A stretch of DNA of 64,000 nt, taken from positions 62,001 to 126,000 of the forward strand of contig CAWJLP010000021.1 in the NCBI GenBank assembly GCA_963843745.1, read 5' to 3'. A program made the translations under genes and the position numbers. Each line of letters opens with the position of its first letter. The first letter of the stretch is position 1. The DNA comes from Trebonia sp963843745 (GTDB lineage Bacteria; Actinomycetota; Actinomycetes; Streptosporangiales; Streptosporangiaceae). The notes under the pieces are model-generated. The model had not been told where the DNA came from. It ran no database searches and saw only the letters and a program-made list of their open reading frames with translations. This document shows positions 1-7,847 of the stretch, piece by piece.

Positions 1-381
1 GGTCTCGACCTGGACGATGCCCCGGTCGTTCTTTGATGTGGACGGCCACTTGCCGAGCACGGTGGTCTCGCCGTAGATGGTGTCGCCGTGGAAGGTCGGT
101 GCCACGTGCTTGAGCGACTCGACTTCCAGGTTCGCGATGGCCCTGCCCGAGACGTCTGGTACCGACATGCCGAGCAGCAGCGAATAGATGTAGTTGCCCA
201 CCACCACGTTCTGGCCGAAGTCGGTGGCCTGCCCGGCGTAGTTCGCGTCCAGGTGGAGCGGGTGGTGGTTCATGGTGAGGAGGCAGAACAAGTGGTCGTC
301 GTACTCGGTGACCGTCTTCCCGGGCCAGTGCTTGTAGACCGCCCCGACCTCGAACTCCTCGTAGTTCCGTCCGAATTGCAT
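1..381 (-). CDS. mch: Mesaconyl-CoA hydratase, MaoC-type dehydratase (partial)
   Basis: The first 127 residues of a MaoC-like hot-dog dehydratase are present and the C-terminus lies beyond the left edge. The N-terminus reads MQFGRNYEEFEVG and is followed by a region rich in His and Asp (NHHPLHLD, then GQNVVVGNYIYSLLLG), as in the hydratase half of this family. It starts 5 bp after the stop of the beta-methylmalyl-CoA lyase gene, with AGGAGTGA as ribosome binding site. In the ethylmalonyl-CoA pathway this enzyme hydrates mesaconyl-C1-CoA to beta-methylmalyl-CoA. The order ccr-ecm-mcl-mch is the usual actinobacterial arrangement, so the pathway role rests on both family and context. A generic enoyl-CoA hydratase of the same fold is the alternative. 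Confidence 0.82.
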   Translation of the reverse strand, partial: MQFGRNYEEFEVGAVYKHWPGKTVTEYDDHLFCLLTMNHHPLHLDANYAGQATDFGQNVVVGNYIYSLLLGMSVPDVSGRAIANLEVESLKHVAPTFHGDTIYGETTVLGKWPSTSKNDRGIVQVET

Positions 382-386
382 CGTGC

Positions 387-1373
387 TCACTCCTGCGGGG
401 GCTCGAACTTAGAGGTGCGCTGCATGCCCGCGGCCCGGCCCTTGCCCGCGATCACCAGGGCCATCTTGCGGGAGGCCTCGTCGATCATCTCGTCGCCGAG
501 CATGGCGGACCCCTTGGCCCCGCCGGCCTCCGAGGTGCACCAGTCGTAGGCGTCCAGGATCAGCTCCGCATGGTCGTAGTCCTCCTGCGACGGAGAGAAG
601 ATCTCGTTGGCGGCGGCGATCTGGTCGGGGTGCAGTACCCACTTTCCGTCGAAGCCCAGGGCAGCGGCCCGCCGGGCCACCGCGCGGTAGCCGTCCGCGT
701 TGCGGATCTGCAGGTAGGGGCCGTCGATTGCCTGCAGGTCGTGGGCGCGGGCGGCGATCAGGATGCGCATCAGGATGTAGTGGTACGCGTCCGCCGGGTA
801 GCCGGGGGGCTGCTCGCCAACCACGAGCGACTTCATGTTGATCGAGGCCATGAAGTCCGCGGGGCCGAAGATGATGGTCTCCAGCCGCGGCGAGGAGGCG
901 GCGATCGCGTCGACGTTCATCAGGCCCATGGCGTTCTCGATCTGGGCTTCTATGCCGATCCGGCCGACCTCGAAGCCCATCGTCTTCTCGATCTGGGTGA
1001 GCAGCAGGTCCAGCGCCTTGACCTGCTCGGCGTCTTGCACCTTCGGCAGCATGAGGCAGTCCAGGTTAGGGCCCGCACCCTCGACCACCGTGATCACGTC
1101 CCGGTAGGTCCAGTGGGTGGTCCAGTCGTTGACCCGGACGACGCGAATCTTGCGGCCCCAGTCGCCGTTGTTCAGCGCGTCGACGATTGCCTGCCGGGCG
1201 CTCTCCTTGACCAACGGCGCGCAGGCGTCCTCGAGATCCAGGAATACCTGGTCCGCGGGCAAGCCCTGGGCCTTCTCCAGGAAGCGGGAGCTGCTGCCGG
1301 GGACGGCCAGGCAGGAACGGCGCGGGCGCAGGCGGTCCGCAGCGGTGATGGGTGAAGTCGTTGCGGTAGTCAT
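387..1373 (-). CDS. mcl: L-malyl-CoA/beta-methylmalyl-CoA lyase (HpcH/HpaI aldolase, CitE-like)
   Basis: A 328-residue CitE-type aldolase. Visible family motifs include SCLAVPGSSSRFLEKA near the N-terminus, DQVFLDLEDACAP (metal-ligand acidic region), a middle IGIEAQIENAMGL (Glu ligand), IFGPADFMAS, and the C-terminal FDGKWVLHPDQIAAAN. I chose ATG at 1373 because the upstream extension is unlike the family, and AGGACC lies just before it, 11 bp after the mutase stop. The enzyme cleaves beta-methylmalyl-CoA to glyoxylate and propionyl-CoA, and often malyl-CoA as well. Its place between the mutase and the MaoC hydratase supports the ethylmalonyl-CoA assignment over citrate lyase beta subunit. 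Confidence 0.88.
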   Translation of the reverse strand: MTTATTSPITAADRLRPRRSCLAVPGSSSRFLEKAQGLPADQVFLDLEDACAPLVKESARQAIVDALNNGDWGRKIRVVRVNDWTTHWTYRDVITVVEGAGPNLDCLMLPKVQDAEQVKALDLLLTQIEKTMGFEVGRIGIEAQIENAMGLMNVDAIAASSPRLETIIFGPADFMASINMKSLVVGEQPPGYPADAYHYILMRILIAARAHDLQAIDGPYLQIRNADGYRAVARRAAALGFDGKWVLHPDQIAAANEIFSPSQEDYDHAELILDAYDWCTSEAGGAKGSAMLGDEMIDEASRKMALVIAGKGRAAGMQRTSKFEPPQE

Positions 1374-1384
1374 GTCAGGTCCTG

Positions 1385-3483
1385 TCACCCTTCGATTGTC
1401 GTGGCGCTGGCCGGCTCGGTCGCCGCGGCCTGGCTGACCGGCCACGGCTGGAGCTCGTGGGCGAGCCGTATCTCGTCGACGATGCGGCCGACGATGGCGG
1501 TAATGCCGAAGTCCCTGGGCGTGAAGACGGCGGCCACCCCCTGGGCGAGCAGGCTCTGCGCGTCGGCCGGCGGGATGATCCCGCCGACCACCACCGGGAT
1601 GTCCCCGGCGCCGCCCTGGCGCAGTCGGCGCAGCACGTCAGGCACCAGCTCGCCGTGCCCGCCGGACAGAATCGACAGCCCCACGCAGTCCACGTCCTCG
1701 GCGATCGCGGCGGCCGCGATCTGCTCGGGGGTGAGCCGGATGCCCTGGTAGATCACCTCAAACCCGGCGTCGCGGGCCCGGACGGCGATCTGCTCGATGC
1801 CGTTTGAGTGCCCGTCCAGGCCCGGCTTGCCCAGCAGCAGGCGCAGCCTGCCCGCCCCGATCTCCGCGGCCGTGGCGCGCGCCGCCTCGTGGACGGCGGC
1901 CAGCTCATCGCCTGATCCGACCACGGTCCCCGGAGCGCTGCCGACTCCGGTTGGTGCCCGGTACTCGCCGAACACCTCCCGCAGCGTGAAGGACCACTCG
2001 CCGGTGGTCACGCCCGCCCGGGCGCAGGCCAGGGTCGCGTCCATCAGATTGACGTCCTGGCGCGCCGCGTCCGCCCTGAGCCGGCCGAGGGCGGCCAGCA
2101 CCTCCGCCTTGTCGCGCCGCTGGCGCCATTCCGCCAGATCGGCCAGCACCGCGCGTTCGTAGGCCGGGTCCACGTGGTGGACTGCCGTGTCGGCATCCGC
2201 GGTAAGGGGACTGGGCTCGGTGGACTGGAAGCAGTTGACGCCCACGACCTTCTCCTCGCCCGACTCGATGCGCGCGCGCCGGGCCGCGTGCGAGGCGACC
2301 AGCTGGGCTTTGACGTAACCGGATTCCACCGCCGGTACCATCCCGCCCATCTCCGCTACCACGGCGATCTCCGCCTCGGCGCCGGCCATCAGTTCCGCGG
2401 TCTTGGCCTCCACCACGCGGGAGCCGTCGAACAGGTCACCGTAGTCCAGCAGGTCCGACTCGTACGCGAGCACCTGCTGGATGCGCAGGCCCCACTGCTG
2501 GTCCCAAGGCCGGGGCAGGCCCAGCGCCTCGTTCCAGGCCGGGAGCTGGATGGCGCGGGCCCGGGCATCCTTCGACAAGGTGACGGCCAGCATCTCCAGG
2601 ACGATCCGCTGAACGTTGTTCTCCGGCTGCGCCTCGGTCAGGCCCAGCGAGTTGACCTGCACGCCATAGCGGAAGCGGCGGCGCGCGGGGTCGGTGATCC
2701 CGTACCGCTCCCGGGTGACCTTGTCCCAGAGCCGGACGAAGGCCCGCATCTTGCACATCTCCTCGACGAAGCGGATGCCCGCGTTGACGAAGAAGGAGAT
2801 CCGCCCGACCACCTCACCCATCCGATCCGGGGAAACCTGCCCGGAGTCGCGGACGGCGTCCAAGATGGCGATCGCGGTGCAGAGCGTGTACGCGATCTCC
2901 TGCACCGGAGTTGCCCCTGCCTCCTGGAGGTGGTAGCTGCACACGTTGATCGGGTTCCACCTGGGCATACGGGCCACCGTGTAGGCGATCACGTCGGTGG
3001 ACAGGCGCACCGAGGGGGCGGGGGGAACACGTACGTGCCGCGAGAGAGGTACTCCTTGATGATGTCGTTCTGAGTGGTGCCGGCCAGCTTGGCGACGTCG
3101 GCGCCCTGCTCCTCGGCAACCACTTGGTAAAGCGCCAGCAGCCACATGGCCGTGGCGTTGATGGTCATTGAGGTGTTCGTCTGCTCCAGCGGGATGCCCT
3201 CGAACAGGGCCCGCATATCGCCTAGGTGCCCGACCGGGACGCCGACCCGGCCGACCTCACCGCGGGCGAGGACATGGTCGGCGTCGTACCCGGTCTGGGT
3301 CGGCAGGTCGAACGCCACCGACAGGCCGGTCTGGCCCTTGGCCAGGTTCCGGCGGTAGAGCGCGTTGGACTCCCTGGCGGTCGAGTGCCCTGCATAGGTC
3401 CGCATCAGCCAGGGATGCTCCCGGGCGGGCCGAGGCGATCGCCCCGGCCCGTTTGGCTCGATCATGTTGTGCTCTATCCTCAC
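1385..3483 (-). CDS. meaA: Ethylmalonyl-CoA mutase, B12-dependent; frameshifted in this sequence
   Basis: The protein is split over two frames. The N-terminal part (3483 to about 3020) reads through TGLSVAFDLPTQTGYDADH and NDIIKEYLSRGTYVFPP. The rest (about 3025 to 1385) continues APSVRLSTDVIAYTV, NPINVCSYHLQEAGATPVQE and ends with the cobalamin-binding domain containing GKPGLDGHSNGIEQIA (the DxHxxG motif). The break falls in a run of six C on the coding strand (3020-3025), and one extra base, or a -1 slip, would restore FPPAPS exactly as in the family. The gene starts with GTG overlapping the ccr stop (GTGA), or with ATG at 3465. It converts (2R)-ethylmalonyl-CoA to methylsuccinyl-CoA. Sequencing error, real mutation and recoding are all possible. 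Confidence 0.9.
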
Positions 3484-4817
3484 ACGTCGCGGAACCTGTT
3501 GATCTCCGTCAGGTGCTTCTCGCGCAGCTGGTGATCACGGACGCCGAGACCCTCCTGCGGGGCCAGGCACAGGACGCCGACCTTGCCATGGTGCAGGTTC
3601 CGGTGGACATCCAGGGCGGCCTGGCCGGCATCCTCCATCGGGTAGACCACCAACATGGTCGGGTGAATCATGCCCTTGGAGATCAGGCGGTTGGCCTGCC
3701 ACGCCTCACGGTAGTTGGCGAAATGCGAGCCGATGATGCGCTTGAGGCTCATCCACAGGTAGCGGTTGTCGTACTCGTGCATGAACCCCGAGGTCGAGGC
3801 GCACGTCACGATGGTGCCGCCGCGGCGGGCCACGTACACCGAGGCGCCGAACGTCTCCCGGCCCGGGTGCTCGAAGACGATGTCCACGTCCTCGCCGCCG
3901 GTGAGCTCGCGGATCCTGGCGCCGAAACGCTTCCACTCCTTGGGGTCCTGGGTGTGCTCGTCCTTCCAGAACTTGTACCCCTCGGCGCTGCGGTTGATGA
4001 TCAGCTCGGCGCCCATCGACCGGCAGAGGTCTGCCTTGCGCTCGCTGGACACGACGCAGATCGGGATCGCCCCGCCTGCCAGGGCGTACTGGGTGGCGTA
4101 AGCGCCCAGGCCACCGCTGGCGCCCCAGATCAGGACGTTGTGGCCTTGCTTCATCGACGCGCCGTTGTCGGAGACCAGCTGCCGGAAGGCGGTCGAGTTC
4201 ACCAGGCCCGGCGTCGCGGCCTCCTCCCAGGTGAGGTGCTTCGGCTTGGGCATCAGCTGGTTGGTCTTGACCAGCGCCAGCTCGGCCAGGCCGCCGAAGT
4301 TGGTCTCGAAGCCCCAGATGCGCTGCTCCGGGTCGAGCATGGTGTCGTTGTGGCCGTCGGAGCTTTCCAGCTCGACGGCCAGGCAGTGGGCGACGACCTC
4401 CTCGCCCGGTTGCCAGATGTTCACCCCGGGGCCGGTGCGCAGCACCACCCCGGCCAGGTCTGACCCGACCACGTGATACGGCAGGTCGTGCCGCGCGGTG
4501 AGCTCCGACAGCTTCCCGTAGCGGCGCAGGAAGGCGAAGGTGGAGACCGGCGAGAAGATGGAGCTCCACACGGTGTTGTAATTGACCGCGCTGGCCATGA
4601 CGGCGATCAGGGCCTCGCCCCAGGCGAGCTCGGGGACGGGCACCTCTTCCACGTGCAGGGACTTGCGGGGGTCCCGGTCGCGCAGGTCGATGCCGTCGAA
4701 CATATGCTCCTCGTCCCGGTGCAGGGTGACGGCCCGATAGACCTCCGGCACCGGCAGCGCGGCGAGGTCGCCGGGCCGGCTGTCCGGGTTGAGGATTGCG
4801 TCAAGGATCTCTTTCAT
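3480..4817 (-). CDS. ccr: Crotonyl-CoA carboxylase/reductase
   Basis: A 445-residue MDR-superfamily enzyme of the usual Ccr length. The N-terminus has the family pattern MKEILDAIL followed by a long insertion, then VNYNTVWSSIFSPVSTFAFL, the NADPH-binding stretch VLIWGASGGLGAYATQYA, and IVFEHPGRETFGASVYV with the C-terminal ASTSGFMHEYDNRYLWMS. These mark Ccr rather than an ordinary quinone reductase. It reductively carboxylates crotonyl-CoA to ethylmalonyl-CoA and is the committing step of the pathway. It lies 24 bp after the SDR gene and overlaps the mutase start by 4 bases, so translation is probably coupled. In actinomycetes the product also feeds polyketide extender units. Confidence 0.95.
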   Translation of the reverse strand: MKEILDAILNPDSRPGDLAALPVPEVYRAVTLHRDEEHMFDGIDLRDRDPRKSLHVEEVPVPELAWGEALIAVMASAVNYNTVWSSIFSPVSTFAFLRRYGKLSELTARHDLPYHVVGSDLAGVVLRTGPGVNIWQPGEEVVAHCLAVELESSDGHNDTMLDPEQRIWGFETNFGGLAELALVKTNQLMPKPKHLTWEEAATPGLVNSTAFRQLVSDNGASMKQGHNVLIWGASGGLGAYATQYALAGGAIPICVVSSERKADLCRSMGAELIINRSAEGYKFWKDEHTQDPKEWKRFGARIRELTGGEDVDIVFEHPGRETFGASVYVARRGGTIVTCASTSGFMHEYDNRYLWMSLKRIIGSHFANYREAWQANRLISKGMIHPTMLVVYPMEDAGQAALDVHRNLHHGKVGVLCLAPQEGLGVRDHQLREKHLTEINRFRDV

Positions 4818-4841
4818 GACAGCCTCCTAATAGACATGCCC

Positions 4842-5594
4842 TCAGCACAGGGGGCCGCCCGCCACGTAGATGACCTGGCCGGAGACAAAGCTCGCGCCCT
4901 CGCTGACCAGGAACGAGACGGCGTGGGCCACGTCGGCCGGTTGGCCGACCCGGTTGGCCGGTATCTGCTTCTTGTAGGTCTCCACGAGTTCCTCGAACGA
5001 CATCTTCAGCTTGTCGGCCATCGCCGCGGTCATGTCGGTGGCGATGAAGTGCGGCGCGACCGCGTTCGAGGTGATCCCGAACTTGCCCAGTTCCTTGGCG
5101 AGCGTCTTGGTGAAGCCCTCCAGGCCGGCCTTCGTGGCGGAGTAGTTGGCCTGGCCGCGGTTGCCGAGCGCCGACGATGACGAGATGTTGACGATCCGGC
5201 CCCATTTCTGCTCGCTCATGTACTTCTGCACCGCCCTGGTCATCAGGAACGCACCGCGCAGGTTGACGTTGATCACCGCGTCCCAGTCCTCGTCGGTCAT
5301 CTTGAACAGCAGAGCGTCGCGCGTTATCCCGGCGTTGTTCACCAGCACCGTCGGCTCGCCTAGCTCGGCGGCCACCCGCTCGACCGCGGCGTTCACCTGA
5401 TCGGTCTTGCTGACGTCGGCGCCGACCGCGAGCGCGCGCCCGCCGGCGTTCTCGATCTCCTTTACCGTCCTCGCGCAATCGGGCTCGTTGAGGTCGAGGA
5501 CCGCCACGGCCATGCCGTCGGAGGCCAGCCTTATGGCCGTCCCGGCACCGATGCCGCGGGCTGCGCCTGTCACGATCGCGGTTTTCTGAGTCAC
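4842..5594 (-). CDS. phaB: SDR acetoacetyl-CoA reductase (PhaB/FabG-type)
   Basis: A 250-residue classical short-chain dehydrogenase. The cofactor motif TGAARGIGAGTA is at the N-terminus, NNAG is near residue 90, the catalytic Ser lies in VNISSSSALGNRGQANYSATKAG, and YSATK supplies Tyr and Lys. Being first in the operon ahead of ccr fits reduction of acetoacetyl-CoA to 3-hydroxybutyryl-CoA, which then goes either to PHA or, through crotonyl-CoA, to Ccr. The sequence alone cannot separate PhaB from FabG. The gene starts with ATG after a GGAGAAAT-like site, and two DevR-like boxes lie 118-152 bp upstream. Confidence 0.82.
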   Translation of the reverse strand: MTQKTAIVTGAARGIGAGTAIRLASDGMAVAVLDLNEPDCARTVKEIENAGGRALAVGADVSKTDQVNAAVERVAAELGEPTVLVNNAGITRDALLFKMTDEDWDAVINVNLRGAFLMTRAVQKYMSEQKWGRIVNISSSSALGNRGQANYSATKAGLEGFTKTLAKELGKFGITSNAVAPHFIATDMTAAMADKLKMSFEELVETYKKQIPANRVGQPADVAHAVSFLVSEGASFVSGQVIYVAGGPLC

Positions 5595-5711
5595 TGGATT
5601 TCTCCTTCGTCCGGAACAGTGCCGTGGTCTGGGGTGGGTAAGGCTTCCTGAGCTCGCGGCTTTGTTTCAGTTCATTGATCTCTTCGTACGTCTGCGGGTT
5701 TCCGCCGGCTA

Positions 5712-5746
5712 GTGGCCTTGGTCCCGCTGCCTCAGTCCTAGGTCCC
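5712..5746. promoter_or_regulatory. Paired DevR/DosR-like boxes upstream of the SDR-ccr operon
   Basis: On the minus strand two similar 14-mers occur 21 bp apart: GGGACCAAGGCCAC (5725-5712) and GGGACCTAGGACTG (5746-5733). They resemble the actinobacterial DevR box GGGACYTTNGNCCC and sit 118-152 bp before the SDR start. The surrounding 388-bp stretch (5595-5982) has no gene. It also holds TGACCT-N6-GGGTCA at 5759-5776 and an 8-bp hairpin (TGGCGGCA/TGCCGCCA, 5939-5959) just before the small plus-strand gene. The match is by eye; the binding protein is inferred. Confidence 0.5.
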
Positions 5747-5982
5747 TTAGCATATTTTTGACCTAAATTCGGGTCATTTCGGCGCATAGCGGAGCGGCTC
5801 GTGCATAAGTTCAATGAAGGTTAAAATGAAGCTGCGGGAAGGCCGGATTTCCGCGGGACCACCTGCCACCTCACCAGCCAGTGATCGGTTCAGGCTGGCC
5901 TGAGGGCGTTCCCGGCAGGCGACCGGGCTTGATCACACTGGCGGCAAGAACTGCCGCCAGCTTGGCGGAAAGGATTACGCCG

Positions 5983-6351
5983 ATGGCCGATGATGAGCAG
6001 AACACGCCAGACATGGTCACAGGCCTGACCCAGATGTTCGTGACCCAGCTCCGTGCGGTAACTGAGGGGCTTGAGAACCTGGCCGGAGGCGGTGAGCGCC
6101 TCCCGGCGGCTCGCAGCGCGCTGCTACTGCCTGGCGCCCTTTCAGCGGCCCAGGTGACCTCGATCGCGGCTAGCGTCGCCGCTCAGCGACGCAGCATCGA
6201 GGCGCTCAAGGCCCAGCTGTCCGCGTTTGACGAGCAGCTTGCGCTGCTCGAGCGGATCCTGGACCCGTTCGCCGAGTGGATCCGGACGTGGGCGGACGTT
6301 GAGGAGCAGCTGGTGACCATGCAGCGCAGGCCCGAGGCCGAGGGCTCTTGA
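5983..6351 (+). CDS. Small coiled-coil protein, possibly PHA granule-associated
   Basis: A 122-residue, mostly helical protein starting at ATG 5983 behind GGAAAGGA. The N-terminal 15 residues are acidic and polar. The middle (SIAASVAAQRRSIEALKAQL, then FDEQLALLERIL) has heptad-like Leu/Ile/Ala spacing, and DPFAEWIRTWADVEEQL follows. The IRTWAD element also occurs in both phasin-like proteins of this window (15945-16262 and 25740-26060), which suggests a shared granule or partner-binding role. There is no signal peptide or membrane segment. Known PHA accessory proteins such as PhaM and PhaE are coiled coils, but I cannot assign it to one. It is divergent from the SDR-ccr operon and upstream of an alpha/beta hydrolase. 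Confidence 0.6.
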   Translation: MADDEQNTPDMVTGLTQMFVTQLRAVTEGLENLAGGGERLPAARSALLLPGALSAAQVTSIAASVAAQRRSIEALKAQLSAFDEQLALLERILDPFAEWIRTWADVEEQLVTMQRRPEAEGS

Positions 6352-6411
6352 TTCCTCTGCCCTTCCAAGCGTGAGCTCGCCTTAGGCAGCGGGCATACTA
6401 GCCCGAAATGC

Positions 6412-6431
6412 GGGTATACCCAACGGTATAC
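6412..6431. promoter_or_regulatory. GTATAC repeat, candidate operator before the hydrolase gene
   Basis: A perfect 10-bp palindrome GGGTATACCC (6412-6421) is followed 3 bp later by GGTATAC (6425-6431), with a related GCATAC about 20 bp upstream. The cluster lies about 105 bp before the hydrolase start, in AT-richer DNA than its surroundings. No regulator is assigned. Confidence 0.3.
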
Positions 6432-6536
6432 ACGGTTTTGGTCCTGTCAGCGCTCCGCAAGTCCCGCTCGCTGCCCGGTTAGGGGTCGATCAGTGACCGC
6501 CTCCGGCCGCTGACTGGCATCTCAGGAGAGTGAATA

Positions 6537-7556
6537 GTGCGGCAGGTGCTTGGGGAGGCGGCGGCTCCGGCTACACGCCTGATAGAACTGCCCGGCCGTG
6601 GGGTCACGCGAGTGTGGGAGTGTGCCGGTCCGCCCGGCGCCGAGCCGCTCATGCTCATCCATGGGCTAGCATGCACGGCCGAGCTGAACTGGGGGAAGGT
6701 CTTCGCGCCGCTGGCGCGTCATTTCCATGTCATCGCTGCCGACCTGCGTGGCCACGGCGACGGGATCAGGACCGGTTCGCGGTTCCGGCTCGAGGATTGC
6801 GCTGACGACGTCGCAGCGCTGGCGGGAACCCTTGGTATCGGCAGGTTCGTCGCCGTGGGTTATTCCATGGGCGGCATGGTCGCCCAGCTGCTGTACCACC
6901 GGCACGCCCCGCGGTTGTCCGGTCTGGTGTTGTGCGCCACCGCGGGCAACGTCCAGGAGTCACCGGCGGAGAAACTGGCCGCCCTTTCGCTGCCGACGGT
7001 GGCCACCGCCATGCGATGGAATCCGATTATGCAACTGCTGGGCGCCGAGGCTCTCGGAATGACGCTTCTGGGCTCCGTTGACGACCCGGCAACCGCCAGG
7101 TGGGCCCGCGCTCAGCTGAGCCGGACCACACTCGCCGCCGCCGTCTCAGCCATGGAAGCCGTCAGCGAGTTCACGTCGCACCGGTGGATCGGCCAGGTCA
7201 ATGTCCCGACCGCGGTGGTTGTCACGACCCGGGACCGCCTCGTTCCTGTGAGCCGCCAGCTTAAGCTGGCCCGGGCGATCCCGGGCGCATCGGTCCACAA
7301 AGTGGACGGTGATCACGCGGTGTGCATCACAGAGCCGCAGCTATTTGTCCCAACGCTGCTCAAGGCATGCTGGTCCGTAGTGCCTGGCCGCGGCAGCACG
7401 GCCACGCCAGCCGGACGCCCTCGGGCCTCCTTAGCGTCGGCCCTGAGTCGCCCGGCCGGGCCGAGGCTACCGCTCGATGGTCCCGCGATGCCGGAAAAGA
7501 TGGCCAGACAATGCTGTCAGCCGCGGAGATTCCCATTTTTGGCAGATGCCCTGTAG
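6537..7556 (+). CDS. Alpha/beta hydrolase
   Basis: A 339-residue alpha/beta hydrolase starting with GTG behind AGGAG. HGLAC provides the oxyanion-hole strand, the nucleophile elbow is GYSMGGM near residue 112, the acidic residue is in TTRDRLVP, and the catalytic His is in GDHAVC near residue 260. The last 50 or so residues are Pro/Arg rich and unlike the fold, so the real domain ends near residue 285. Its place between a coiled-coil granule-type protein and PEPCK makes an intracellular PHA depolymerase or thioesterase plausible, but substrate cannot be read from sequence. No signal peptide is visible, so it is probably cytoplasmic. Confidence 0.8.
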   Translation: MRQVLGEAAAPATRLIELPGRGVTRVWECAGPPGAEPLMLIHGLACTAELNWGKVFAPLARHFHVIAADLRGHGDGIRTGSRFRLEDCADDVAALAGTLGIGRFVAVGYSMGGMVAQLLYHRHAPRLSGLVLCATAGNVQESPAEKLAALSLPTVATAMRWNPIMQLLGAEALGMTLLGSVDDPATARWARAQLSRTTLAAAVSAMEAVSEFTSHRWIGQVNVPTAVVVTTRDRLVPVSRQLKLARAIPGASVHKVDGDHAVCITEPQLFVPTLLKACWSVVPGRGSTATPAGRPRASLASALSRPAGPRLPLDGPAMPEKMARQCCQPRRFPFLADAL

Positions 7557-7635
7557 CGCCGCTTTTGCCGGAAATCCCTTTTAGGGAAATTTAATGAGGC
7601 CACGGGCCGGATGCGTGGCGCGTCCCGTAGTGGTA

Positions 7636-7670
7636 ACGACTTTGGTCCCAGGACACGGGACCTTCGCCCC
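7636..7670. promoter_or_regulatory. Paired DevR/DosR-like boxes upstream of pckG
   Basis: GGGACCTTCGCCCC on the plus strand (7657-7670) fits GGGACYTTNGNCCC at every fixed position. A second box, GGGACCAAAGTCGT, reads on the minus strand at 7649-7636, 21 bp away. The pair lies about 180 bp before the PEPCK start in a 291-bp gene-free stretch (7557-7847). An ORF that could be drawn across this stretch looks non-coding. Confidence 0.55.
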
Positions 7671-7847
7671 TGCCGATCATCTGCCATGCGGGCTAGCCTA
7701 CGAGGACATCAGATCGGCGATAAGGGATGCTCATGGCGGGGCCGATTTCCGCGGTGCTGCGCAACCCGGCTTACAGGGCCGAATTATATTACTTAAGATC
7801 GGCGGCACCGCAGTGGTGAAGAAGGTGCCCCTAGGGAAGTGATGGGA

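Noticed and set aside
2174..3073. Long plus-strand ORFs across the ccr-meaA-mcl operon and similar antisense ORFs elsewhere
   Set aside because: They are shadows expected in GC-rich genes; the minus-strand frames carry clear family motifs.
6432..6445. Possible DevR-like box AGGACCAAAACCGT before the hydrolase gene
   Set aside because: It lacks the GGGAC core and the internal G, and has no partner box at the usual spacing.
7594..7842. 82-codon plus-strand ORF before pckG
   Set aside because: No recognisable domain, unusual composition, and it covers two DevR-like boxes and the PEPCK promoter area.
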